DNA of 64,000 nt, taken from Corylus avellana (Eukaryota; Streptophyta; Magnoliopsida; Fagales; Betulaceae). The position numbers were made by a program, and so were the translations under genes. Each line of letters begins with the position of its first letter. The stretch's first letter is position 1. Shown in pieces: positions 14,001 through 25,892 of the stretch. The notes under the pieces are model-generated. The model was not told where the DNA came from and did no database searches. It worked only from the letters and a program-made list of their open reading frames with translations. The DNA lies in contig NC_081550.1 in NCBI RefSeq assembly GCF_901000735.1, positions 1,756,669-1,820,668 on the forward strand. Direction: 5' to 3'.

Positions 14001-17000
14001 GGAGCAAAATGATACACATCAGAAGAGAGTGTGAAAGAAACTAGCAAAAATCATGTAAAAAATAAAATACACATAGGATTTGAAATAACTGTTCTTATTC
14101 ACTCAGTGTACCATATAGAGATTCACACAAGAGTAAAATGAATAGAAATATGAAGTACTAATATTACCAGAACTCATCGGCTGATGTGCCTCCTGTTGCA
14201 TAGCTATGAGAAGAGTTGACAATTTCCATGAAGAACGTCCCTATTGCCTGGTACACCATAATTGAATGAACATTATAAATTGGGAGATAAGTTCATGACC
14301 ATATGTTTATCATATGAACCTTCAAAAGAACAAAAACTAACCCTAAATGGCAATTAAAAGATCAAATTCTTTTGACAACAAAGATGCAAGACAAAATGAA
14401 TAGGAAGAAGAGAAAGGTCATCAACAACTAGTGGATAGGGAGGGTAAAAAAGCATATTGTAATTACGCACGAGCACTAGAAGTGATGCCAGGCTTTGCTG
14501 GATATAGTTGTTCAGATGATCTATATTTATATAAAGCAATTTACCTTATAAAGTGGATCACCAGTTACTTCATACCGCATTTGAGATCCTATAACAATTG
14601 GGATATGTGTATTGGCATGAAAACCAGATATGTCATCAGCCTACAAGCGAAAGAAATAAACTTTTGTTAAATAATAGTAAGTATGAAAATCAGAGTTTGA
14701 AGTAACTTGGAAACTTCAATATGAATCAATCAAGCATAAAATCAATGTGGTGTTCTGAGAGAAGAAGAATGTGTACAATAATTCATCAGTGAATTTACTA
14801 CCATCATATTGCATTTTAATTTCTAGTAAGATATTAAAGATTACTACTTACATTCCTTAATAAGTATCAAGACACAAAATTGGACAGTCTACGTGCTACT
14901 GATATCGGTTATTGTCACACGTAATTGGCTCCAGACGTGAAATAAATGATAGGCCGGAAATTACAGAATATTTTCCACTGGTTAAGCTGGATTAGCCAGA
15001 GAGGACTGATTCAATTTGTTTATGAAATAAAGTAGACAGGATAACATGGACGACACCTGATCATCTGGATTGGATGTCTAGAGTATAAATAAAATTGATT
15101 TTTCCTCCATTCTTTTTTCTTATTTTTTTAAACCATTAGTAAGCTATTGAGAAGAATTCAAGTAGAGGCCCTCTCTCGTTATAAATAAGAGTTAGTTGAC
15201 AACTTTAAGAAACACACTTGAAGTTAAAAGAGTACCTAGAACAAAAGGTGAAGCAACAGTACCATTAGACCACGACGCCGCTGACTATCACTCTAAATCT
15301 GAATCCTATATCCAATTCTTGCATTATGTGCATACTATTTGCAACAGATTACAGACCATAATTTATTTTATGCCCAAAGGTAGTAAGAAAAGGATCCACT
15401 AATTATAAATTTAAAGTTCAGAGTGCTCCTAATAGTGTTTCTGTACTAAAGAAAGAGTTAGAGATATGGAACATTACTTCGTTTTCTCCAAAGGAGAACA
15501 TATTAGTTGTTTTTATTTAATATTTGCCAGAAGATCATTGAAAATCCAAAAAATCAACCGAGCATCAATGAACAGAAAATAATGGTTACCTGAACTGCAA
15601 GTAATCCTAGAAAGCATGGTTTGTCAAACAGGTGAGCCAACAATAAATGCTTTGGATCTTGCTGCACATAGGGACATGAAGGCTCAGATCATAACCCAAA
15701 GTTACAATGATACGAGTACTTTGCAAACCTACAGTAACAACATGCTAAAAGGAACTTACTAAAGAAAATCTAATCAACTAGAACAAGTCACAACTTGTCA
15801 CCATTCACAGCATGCAAGGCAAACTTCTCTGGTAATGATGGTAATACTTGCCACCATTCAAGACAGTTTCATTTTCTTTATGACTAGCTAGTAGATCATA
15901 TATTTAGATCTTTAAATTGGCCAACTATTGGAGCATAACGTGAGGTTATTTTCGTTGAATACAGCAGTTACTGCAGGGTGCTATCATACCATAGATATCC
16001 AAAATTTCCACAATAATTCCCGATTCAAATAGTTTGTAAGATACATTTTCCAAAGTCGAGAAGAAATGCATGGCATGTGGTATGTGTGATTAAACAAGAT
16101 TTCTGGAACGGCATACTTAATAAAAGTTCGCAAATGGCTTAACCATCTGGCCATTTCTGCATATAAAGATATCAACCAAATTCAATAGACGGTTAATATC
16201 ATGCAAGTAAAGTGGAGTATCAGCGAGAGGAGCTAACAGAACCATCTAGATAAGTTTACTTACAGTTATTCTGTATAACTTGTAAAGGACATCATTCATG
16301 CCACCAGTTTCTTCATTAAGTGATAGATAGTGCCTTTCTACACTGTACTTTGTAATCACATTCTGAACACGGTTGTAAAAATACTCAACCATCCATGTCA
16401 TCATTTTTAAAGCTTGAGCATTACTAGCAAATGTGTATTGATCCAGTAGGCCTGCCAAGATCTGTCAAAATATACAAGTTGAAAGCTGATTGCATAACCT
16501 TTTTAACGCCAAATAAATCAAATCCATCTAGTTAAAGAATTGAAATAGAATCTACCTTGTGAATGGTATAATACGGAGCCCAAACAGGTTTTATAGCTTC
16601 ATAACGATCAAAGAATTCAGATGGAAAGGCAGAAAGGTATCCCGTGCCCATTTTCTCCTGACAGTCAGATAAAGTAGATAGTACAGCTGACATTTTCTGT
16701 TTGAGAGTATCATTGTGAGTGCTAGCCCACATTAGTGCCGATGCACTCAAGTAATGCCCTTCAAGATAACAAAAAGCAAGCTATTCATTATAAACCATCA
16801 ACATTTAAATTTCAAGAACTAAAATTGCAGTAAAACATCTTTTCACTTTGTTGAAAATAAAGGATTCGTGAACAGGAGTAGCCTAGAATATAGAGGAATT
16901 AAGCATAAAAAAAAAAAGAATAAAAAAAAAGAAGAAGCAAATATGTCTAATTTTTTTTAATGAAATGAACTCATATGTCAGATTCTTCCAACAAAAAGCA

Positions 17001-17753
17001 AAAATGAAACTAAATAGGGCGGCCTGATTACTGTATGTGGAATTATTAAACTTCTTGAAGACTTTTTGGTTTCTTTCTTCAATTTCCTTGCAATTAAAGT
17101 AGTCTAATAATGATTTTTCTCTACAGGAAAGAAATAGAATCTAATAAAATACAATCAATTTGCATAGACAATGAGCAAAACAAAAGATGTAGTACAAAAT
17201 CCATGATTTAGAAGATTCACAAGATAAACTAACCAACAAAATGTCCCCGAAGCTCAGTAGCCGGGTCTTCCCAGCCCCCATATGCTTTGCCAGGTGTTGG
17301 CAAACCAGCCGTCTTCCTAAAGCTCCAAACCAATCTATCGACATCCAACAACAATAAATACTCCAAATTTGTTTGCTGCGCTCGCCAATGCAGTGAACTC
17401 GAATCCAATCTCACATCATGCAAAGACACCTCCTTAAGAAAATCCCCGGATTGTTCAATTCCACCCTTATTTTTCATTTGCCGATACATTGCTTGCCAAC
17501 TGTACCCATCTTCTTCCCTCAATGACTTTCTCGGCAGCAAATTCGCCCAAGCAGATTCATCAGTTGGGGTTAAATGATAGTGTGAAAACATCTCTTCCTT
17601 CCACGTTTCATTTTTCGATGATAGGAGCTCGTATCGAAAACCATGTGATGAGAGCTCAGTAGGAATGTTTGTACATTCCTTGCCCATGACACAACCACAT
17701 AACACAAAGACTAAAAGCACAACCAGCATTTCAAAGAACACGAACGCCTTCAT
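11002..17753 (-). CDS. GH127 (DUF1680) beta-L-arabinofuranosidase-like protein
   Basis: Twelve coding exons: 17234-17753, 16556-16758, 16264-16461, 15590-15661, 14545-14640, 14168-14247, 13910-13985, 13465-13675, 12725-12921, 12187-12292, 11854-11943, 11002-11735. All junctions are GT-AG with phase kept; the sum is 2,583 nt or 860 aa, close to Arabidopsis At5g12950 (861 aa) as I recall it. Residues 1-24 form a signal peptide, so the protein is probably secreted. The GH127 catalytic core spans about 110-640. By analogy with bifidobacterial HypBA1, the Zn-thiolate centre would be E406 and C408 (ENEESCTTYN) with C481-C482 (SFWCCYGTG), and E388 (TSADEFW) the acid/base. The last ~100-150 residues resemble an AbfB-type sugar-binding module. 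Likely substrates are beta-L-arabinofuranosyl groups of extensins or other wall glycans; this is inferred from the family. Confidence 0.95.
13144..13422 (+). mobile_element. TRIM retroelement in GH127 intron 8
   Basis: This 279-bp element has two 77-bp LTRs (13,144-13,220 and 13,346-13,422) that both start TGTTAAA and contain AAGCTTTTGGGATAA; they are about 83% identical. Directly after the left LTR is TGGTATCAAAGC, close to the standard initiator-Met tRNA primer-binding site. A purine-rich GAGGATGAG precedes the right LTR. There is no coding capacity and no target duplication remains. It is antisense to the host gene. Confidence 0.82.
13740..13772. repeat. (GAAA)n microsatellite in GH127 intron 7
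   Basis: About eight GAAA units with two imperfections, in the intron between exons 7 and 8. Confidence 0.8.
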
Positions 17754-18250
17754 CCTTATTAAAAAACCTCAGATTAAAATACCCCAAATTTAGTCAAATT
17801 GAGTACAACAAAAAAAAGATGATCAAGTAGACAATCTGATGTCAAATTCAACTTAAGAGAATCCAATATACATTTTACCCAGAGTCAGAAAGCAAAAGCC
17901 TGAAACTTGGATGAATGAAATTGGAACAAAGATTAAAACTGCAAAAACCAGGCAGTATCGAGTTCAAAATCAAGAAAAAGGAATCAAAACATTCACTTCC
18001 AACCAAAACCCAGAACACAAAACCTCTAAATTCAGTGAACCCTGTGAGGAACAGACACACTTTGACTTCAAGCTAAACTAAAATAGAATGAAAGCAGTCA
18101 CTGTAATTTGTATAAAAAAAAACCCAGAACAGAAAACCTCTAAATTCACTGAACTAACACAGTCCAAAACACACCCACATCCCCAAGATCGAATTCAATC
18201 TAGAAAGGAAAAAAGAATCACAGGCAAAGCTTGAACAGTGGAAAGCACAA
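17754..18250 (-). other. 5' leader region of the GH127 gene
   Basis: This lies between the ATG at 17,753 and the TATA-like element near 18,275. Nearly 500 bp is long for a plant leader, so a leader intron is likely, but I could not place its splice sites securely. Two short similar stretches (AACCCAGAACA...AAACCTCTAAATTCA) at about 18,005 and 18,120 form a small direct duplication. Confidence 0.4.
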
Positions 18251-18271
18251 TCACATGTGAGGGTGAGAGGG

Positions 18272-18281
18272 TCTATATATA
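18272..18281 (-). promoter_or_regulatory. TATA-like element of the GH127 gene
   Basis: CTATATATAG is palindromic, so direction comes from context: the GH127 gene runs leftward from about 18,245. No competing TATA lies nearer the ATG. Confidence 0.45.
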
Positions 18282-18830
18282 GAGGCACGCCAAGCTATCA
18301 AGTCAGCAAAGCAAGAGTCCAAGAATTCCAGCCATCTCGTGAAAGGTAAGGTGTCGTTTTCTGCGGTTGTGGCTTTGACCGAGAGAATCGCTTGCACATT
18401 GATATTTTAAGGCATATCTATTCCTGAAAATACACAGCTTTTTCTTGATTCGTTGTTGAATTGAGTGGCGTTTGTGAAAGCGAGAATTCTGAAGAAATCG
18501 CCATTATCTCGCTCCCAGAAATTTGAATATTCTAGACAGGATTTGTAGAAGCTCATCTCATCAACAACTGAGACATTGAGATAACGCTTACCAAACAAAA
18601 TCTCTGCCTCTCGGAGCTCATCTAGTTGAGTGGATTTAAATAGATTCCGTTGTGATCTTCGCCATCTGGATTAGCAAAAACGCATCAACATTACTATAAA
18701 TTCAAATAATTTTTTTTGCTTCTTCTAAGCTGTCTTCGTCCTCTTTGTATTATAAATCTTAATTAAGGAAAAAAAAAATTAAATTTAGACTAAACATGCC
18801 ACATCAGCTGAGCATATATATATATAGACA

Positions 18831-19048
18831 AAAATTTCCTCCACATCCGTTCGAAGGAAATATTCTCCAACCCATTTAAATTAGTGTCAAGTGTCTATAA
18901 ATATTTAAAACGCATATTAAATTTAGTCTAAGTTAGTAAACTGCTATTAATGATATTAAGAATTTAATGTGTTTTTTAAATATTTATAGACACTTGACAC
19001 TATTTTAAATGAGTTTGAAGATGTTTTTTTCAAATTAATTTGGAGGAA

Positions 19049-19053
<5 letters not shown>
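18831..19053. mobile_element. Foldback MITE with AAATTTCCTCCA termini
   Basis: About 223 bp. The left arm begins AAAATTTCCTCCAC and the right arm, reverse-complemented, AAATTTCCTCCAAATT. Inside, GTGTCAAGTGTCTATAAATA occurs in both arms in inverted orientation. TA repeats on both sides hide any target duplication. Confidence 0.75.

Positions 19054-19080
<27 letters not shown>
19051..19080. repeat. (AT)n microsatellite
   Basis: About 14 uninterrupted TA units directly abut the right end of the foldback MITE. Confidence 0.9.
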
Positions 19081-19082
<2 letters not shown>

Positions 19083-19767
19083 TAAAATGCTAAACCAATA
19101 CAAAATAACATTTCTATTTTAAATAGGGCAGTAACCCAACTGATTATTAAATATTTGGGAATATCAAGTGTTCTCCCAGTGTCTTCATGGTTCTAGAGGA
19201 TATTATTTTCTAAAAAAAAAAAAAAATTGTTCTTATTTTTATTACTTGTTTTTTAGAAAATAATATCTACATACATACGATTAAAAGAACACCTAATATT
19301 TACTATAAATTAATATTCAAGCTCCACTTATTATTGAATTAAATAATTTGTTTATAATTAGTTCATTTATTTTCAAATGAACACAATCTTGTTTATGAAT
19401 TACTCAATTAATAATTTTTTTTATTTGTTTATAAATCCATACTGATTATTATTATTAATTTTTTATCATTTGAGTTAATTAAATAATTAACTTGAATCTT
19501 AAACTTATACATACACATAAATACATTTGAATATGCATAATCATACATGTACCTATATCAAGATTCACAAAAACAATAATTTAAACTATATTTGTCATAT
19601 TATGAAGAAAAATCCTAATCTTTTAAAATAATTACGATGTTTTCATTACAAAATTTAAATAATACTATAAAAATAATATATAAAAACCGTATATAAGTTC
19701 ATCTCTTCACATATCAATAAAAAGGGAATTAAGATCCTCTCCATTTCATTTGAACTGGATATTATCC

Positions 19768-20930
19768 GCTCATTTGAACTGGAGATGATATGTTCCCAAT
19801 AAATGCGGTTATAGTAAGTTATCATACCATTTATTATAATGAAAATGATAATGATGATGAACAGGATTAGACCGCGTAATTTTATTTTTCTTTCAATTTT
19901 TCAAATGGATTTATGATGACAATCGATTAATGCAAATCATTTACAAACTAATTACAATATAACTAATTATTTTTAAAATTTACTAAATCAAGATCCTCTT
20001 TAATTCACTTGAAATTTAGAGAAAAGTTATTTTATAATAATTTTTTTTTTTTTGTTATTCGGCTCATTTGAACTGGAGAGGATATGTTCCCAATAAATGT
20101 GGTTATAGTAAGTTATTTATTATAACGAAAATGATAATGATGATGAATGGGATTAGACCGCATAATTTTATTTTTCTTTCAATTTTTCAAATGAATTTAT
20201 GATGACAATCAATTAATGCAAATCATTTACAAACTAATTACAATACAACTAATTATTTTTAAAATTTACTAAATCAAGATCCTCTTTAACTCACTTGAAA
20301 TTTAGAGAAAAGTTATTTTATAGTAAATTTTTTTTTTTTGTTATCCGGCTCATTTGAACTAGAGTGGATATATTCCCAATAAATGTGGTTATAGTAAGTT
20401 ATCATACCATTTATTATAATGAAAATGATAATGATGATGAACAGGATTAGACCGTGTAATTTTATTTTTCTTTCAATTTTTCAAATGAATTTATGATGAC
20501 AATCGGTTGATGCAAATTATTTACAAACTAATTACAATACAACTAATTATTTTTAAAATTTAATAAATCAAGATCTTCTTTAATTCACTTGAAATTTAGA
20601 GAAAAGTTATTTTATAGTAAATTTTTTTTTGTTATCCGGCTCATTTGAACTGGAGAGGATATGTTCCCAATAAATGTGGTTATAGTAAGTTATCATACCA
20701 TTTATTATAATGAAAATGATAATGATGATGAACGGGATTAGACCGCGTAATTTTATTTTTCTTTCAATTTTTCAAATGAATTTATGATGACAATCCATTG
20801 ATGCAAATCATTTACAAACTAATTACAATACAACTAATTATTTTTAAAATTTACTAAATCAAGATTCTCTTTAATGCACTTGAAATTTAGAGAAAAGTTA
20901 TTTTATAGTAAATTTTTTTTTGTTATTGTA
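19768..20930. repeat. Tandem array, four units of about 290 bp
   Basis: Units start at GCTCATTTGAACTGGAG-like sequence at 19,768, 20,062, 20,348 and 20,639, giving periods of 294, 286 and 291 bp. Every unit carries GATAATGATGATGAA, GGATTAGACCG and TTAATGCAAAT (or close variants) and ends in GAGAAAAGTTATTTTATA plus a T-run of variable length. Unit 2 lacks nine bases (CATACCA region). Identity appears above 90%. There is no coding potential. Confidence 0.9.
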
Positions 20931-21596
20931 TCTAATGGTACATATGATACCATGTCATTTAAAATTCATAACCGGCCATAAAATAATCCATCTCCATTTC
21001 AAAAGGTCGTCAAAAAAATCAAGAGGATGATGCAAAATATCAAAACCAATAAGTACTTAAGCAAAAGAGTAGTGGTAAAAAACAAAATGTTATCCTATAA
21101 CTATCTCACTATACTTTCTTTTCTTTTTAATAAAGATTGATTCAAAAGACTAGAGAGAGAAAAGACTGTGGAAGCACAAGTTTTTTGTATCTTTTATGGT
21201 CCGGAGACCGATGTTTCAGAATGTTGGATGCCTCCTACCCAGAAAACTACATAGAAGTCCGTTTAGTTTGGAGAAAGCCACTCAGACATTTGTTTTCTTA
21301 TTCTTGTTTTTGTTTATTACCAGCTTTTTGAATAAGAAAATTTTGTTTTATCTCAAGGTAACGATAGGGCCTCACATGGTTGGAATCACAGGATAGATTA
21401 TGAATTGTTATTATACTAAAATAGGCTTTGGACTCACATGGTACTGTGGACCATTACTTTGCAGTCTTTTTCTGGGTATGCACACTCATGATATAGTGAG
21501 AGTCATTGTCAAAAACAGAAGTTCGATCTCACTGCAGGAAATTGTCCTGTGGTTACTGAGAAAGTCTTCCAAGATGCGCAAACCCAAGCGTAAAGG

Positions 21597-21687
21597 GGTT
21601 AATAGTGCGACATAAACAATCTTCCTAATCATAATTATAAAAACAATCAAGATGATCATGTGTCGCACTCTTTAACTCTAACCCTCT
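21597..21687. repeat. Short inverted repeat (hairpin)
   Basis: The left arm GGGGTTAATAGTGCGACAT pairs imperfectly with the right arm, whose reverse complement is GAGTTAAAGAGTGCGACACA, around a short AT-rich loop. It could be a small MITE or a transcribed hairpin. Confidence 0.45.
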
Positions 21688-24600
21688 CAGCTCTAGCAAA
21701 GATGTACTAGATGTTGTATTTAGTTCCTTCAATGAGAACTTTGTTTCTTGAGCTGGAAACTAGGTTAGATTGTAAAACATGCTTGCTAGAATAAGTTTGT
21801 TGGTATATATATATACTTACCTTTACTCTTCAACTTCAGTTGCATTGAAGTTAAGAAAGGAGACCTTACTAGTTACCAACCCAAAAAGCATATGCACGTG
21901 CCATACAACATCCAATTTATGACCCCCCGACATATTTCATTAGCTTTCTCTAAAAGTTTACAGTGACTCCCCCCCTCCCACCTCCTGCCTATGTCCTGAA
22001 AAGTTGTATTCCATGTTAAGGCGCATGCTGCTTAAGCATCTGAATTTCTTCCTGTTTTGATATTGTCGCCTAGTTGAACAAGAAAGCTAGCTGCCAACAA
22101 TTATGAACAAATTATTGACTTTGTTTGTACAATGGTTCAACACTAGGCCATAGGGTTCGAACACATGAAAGTGACAGGGCCTTTGGAGCAAGTCTAGTCG
22201 GTGAATTCGGATTTTGAATGATTTGCTGTCTGAATTGTTAGTAACTAGAACAGTAAATGTGAATAAAATCTTATGAGATTAACTTGTTCATGTAGTATGG
22301 CAGGCCGCTTGAGATCTGGTCTGTAGGGACTCTCTCATATTTGTTGTCCAAATTGCTAGTAATCCGGACAGTAAAATTGTTGAGGTCTCGATCACACTTT
22401 GATCAGCATTTTTTTCTCCAAACAGATCATTGCTACTTTTGCTGAAAATGACAGTTGAATTTTATGTTACCTTCTTCTTCCCTGCCCTCGTGGTGGGACA
22501 GTGTTGAAATTTTCTCTCTTTACTGGTGGCAACAAGCATGTAACATTGTAGTGGCATCCAGAGTGTGTGACCAATCTTTTTAATGGCCATTAAGAAACAA
22601 GTTGCATCATAAAAGTCTGTCATCTCATAGAGAAATAAAAGCTGTCATCTCAGCTAGGTATAGAGAATTCTTGCTTTATGCTTGGTTGTTGGGAAAATGG
22701 TAAATATATTGATATGTAACTCAAAAGAAGAAAATAGGAGATAAAGCACACTGGGCTGGGATGGTGTAGCATTAAGATCAATTAGGAGTTAAACCTTTCA
22801 AATTTACCTTATTTTCTGCTTAAGTGGATCTAAATGGCGGGTTTGAAACGGATTCGGCTAAAGTCTAGTTCCAGTTGGAATTGGACATGTTGGGATTGGG
22901 ACGTATGTCCTATATCTAAATCTCAACGATTCCAGTTTCAACCAAGGATACAAATAAGGGAGTGAAATTTCAGCTTTGCTTGTCTTCATTGATGATTTTT
23001 AACCTATACCATACAATGAGAAGGTTCACTCTTAAATGGAACAAGCAATAGAAAAATTAATTTTTAATGTTGCAAAAGAGATTGGCTTGGAGCGGCCCTT
23101 TTTTCATTTCATTTCTACAAATTAACTTGGAACGAACAACGCCAACTTACACTTTGACTTTAACTTATTAGATTTAGTAGTAGGTTCATTAATTGCACTT
23201 ATTACATCAAATGAGAAAGAAAAGAAAAATATCACGGTCTTGTTTGATAACGCTTTTTTTCTTTTACTTTTTAGTAAAAAGGCAAAAGTATAAGAAAAAT
23301 GGCTCCTTAAATTTCTCATAAAATCCTCTCCATTTTACCTGATTCAAAGGAAGGAAACATACAGCATGAACCCCATTAAAATTTATATAAAGAGGTAAGT
23401 GATGTTAGGTAAGATTAGTTTGGTTTGACTTGTATCTGTCCCAACTCCCACCTAAAACCCAGAGAAACTATTTTCTCATTTCTTTTTTCTTTTGTCAATT
23501 ATTTTAAGGAACCAAAAGAATGATTATAATATACTTTCATTCATCTTCTTCATGCCGGAAAGTTAGAGAACCTTTTTGAACTTTTTACTCATTTCTTGCT
23601 CACAAGAAACAGGGATTGGCTGAGTCTTTTCCAAATCCTTTATTGTTATTTTTGTTTTCTTATGTGCAAGTAGACATGATTATTTTAGTGTTTATTTGAG
23701 AAGGGAAAGAAGCTTATCCAGCCAAAATTGACTAACAAATATTATATTTTTACTATGACATACCACAAATTATAATTTAATTTCAAAAATTATAAAATTT
23801 GCAATTTACTTCTTAAAATAAATTTAAATTTCACATTTAAATCATTATGTCAATTGGATTGATACAAATCTAATTCGATAATGCAGTTGATCGCACGATT
23901 AGACACGGTTAACAAACACCTACAAAAAGGGTGAAAATAGTTCGGAAGCTTGCTGGAGTTTTCTAACGGAGGAACTTTCCGATACTTAAGTTAGGACAAA
24001 AATAACGTGAATCGAATCACTCTAAAGAATAGAGCTAAAATTGTGTATGAAATTGGTTACACAACTGTAACTACAACCGTTGATAAATGACCCAATCTTG
24101 ATTGATAGAGGTGGACCTTCAATGAGATGGAGAAATAAATGATAAGCCATTATAATAATCTAATTCAGTTGCCCCTTTATTGGGCAATGACGGTTGTGAC
24201 AATTGGTCCTACTCCTGTCATTCAAGATGCATATTCCACCGTCCAGATTAAAGAAGAGAGTTTGATCAATTTCTAGTGATCCAATATGGCCATGATATTC
24301 CCTAAACCAACAAGAGGTGAATGGCATCATTGTCATATAATAATGATAAGATTAGGACCCGAAAAGGATGATTTCTTAAACTTTTGGAAACATCTTTATA
24401 AAGATCTTCAACATCCTATTCAAAGAAAAGGAAGGAAATAATTGAAAAAGATAAGAACAGTAAGATTATTTGGAAGTTAGTTGTGAAACAAAATTGGTTG
24501 GTTTCTATAATTTTCACAAGCATAAATAAGGACCACGACCTTTCGTGCAAGTGGGTATTCATGGCTGATTCTGGACAAATAGATAACACTTGCATCACAG

Positions 24601-25214
24601 AAGAGGAAATCTCTCTTCTAAGACAAGTAGATTACTGAAAAAGACTCTGTTTTTTCAAGTGTTTGCTTTCACTCCAAAATACTTAGGCCTACCAATCTTC
24701 TTGTCTTTTGTGTTTATGAAGAGAGCAGCCATAGTGGTGACATAAGACAATGATAGAAAAGATTATTATACAGTGAGAAGATGATGTCTGGTTCAAATAG
24801 ATGTGTGGGTCTTGTATGAACGTCGAGATAGGAAGGATAAATCGTTGGGAGATGATGCTTTAGCATTAATGCAGGAAAAGTGGGAAAGGTTGAAGTGATA
24901 CGTTATGCTCCTGTCGTTACTGCTGTGGACAAGAGAAAGAGTCGTCATCATCCTATAATTTTCCTATCTTCATTATTGTTCGGCAAACTGAAAGCAAACA
25001 GGAACAGCCTCCTGGGTTTTGGATCCCTGCAATTCCTTGTCAAATCACTTTTTACCATAACAAAAGCGGGCAAAATGGTGGCCTGCCACCTACCAACCTC
25101 CACCAGTAGTTGGCGGCCACTAGGTGGCAAAGAAGTTTTATTTCCTATCATGTTGAGTCGAAAACCGGAATCGTTTTCAAGAAGTCAGGGTTCCATCCCA
25201 ACTTAACATTGTTT

Positions 25215-25237
25215 TATTATTATTATTATTATTATTG
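25215..25237. repeat. (ATT)n microsatellite
   Basis: Seven to eight TTA units without interruption. Confidence 0.85.
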
Positions 25238-25892
25238 ATTGCTTATTTTTCTGAATGCAAAAATATTTTGGAGAGCAGAGGGAACAATCGATTAAACTAC
25301 AGAAGATAAGGATATGTCTTGGCTAATTTGATTGAAGCTCTTAACAAATCCTTATAATGCAGCTCCAAATAACTTACAAACACATTATGGGAAATTTTTA
25401 ATGTTAAATTAGATCAAACAAATCTTGAGTTGCTTTAAGATTACAAGATGGCAGGCAAATTAGCCTTGTACAAAACAATAAAATGTAGTAGTCTGCAAAA
25501 GCAATGTATCCTGCTCAAATCGAATCCATAAACACCAGATAAAGTAATCCCATGGGTTAGCACGAACCTCACAAGGCATGACGCCTGGTTCTTTCTGCAT
25601 TACCTAATCACTCGAAGTCCAGAAAGTCGATGGTTAAAGAAAAATGACAAACGCCATCCTCAAAAAACATTCTACCTCTATTTCAGCATTTCAGCTCAAC
25701 TTAAAAAGTAACAGCAACCTTTGCATATTAAAATAGGGGAATTTGTAGAGAACTGGACAGTAAAATTACAGCGAATCAAAAATATTCAAAAGACGAACAA
25801 AAATTGACGGTTCTCTAATGACAGGATTATATAAATACACCATACTCAAAAGTTTACTGTGGTGTTGTCTCTGGTGCAGCATAACATTTCCC

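Larger units (their letters stand above)
18282..25892. other. Gene-poor intergenic region
   Basis: 7.6 kb separates the GH127 promoter from the CWC22 3' end. It contains a foldback MITE (18,831-19,053), a four-unit tandem array (19,768-20,930), a small hairpin (21,597-21,687) and simple repeats. I found no conserved domain or exon with splice logic. Open frames near 21,137-21,615 and 24,880-25,206 are unsupported; an unannotated non-coding transcript cannot be excluded. Confidence 0.55.

Noticed and set aside
19768..20930. CRISPR-like array
   Set aside because: The repeats are contiguous 290-bp units without unique spacers, in a plant genome.
24880..25206. 108-codon frame next to GCCACC/GGTGGC palindromes
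   Set aside because: No recognisable protein and no splice or promoter context. The local palindromes suggest repeat-derived DNA, but I could not define an element.
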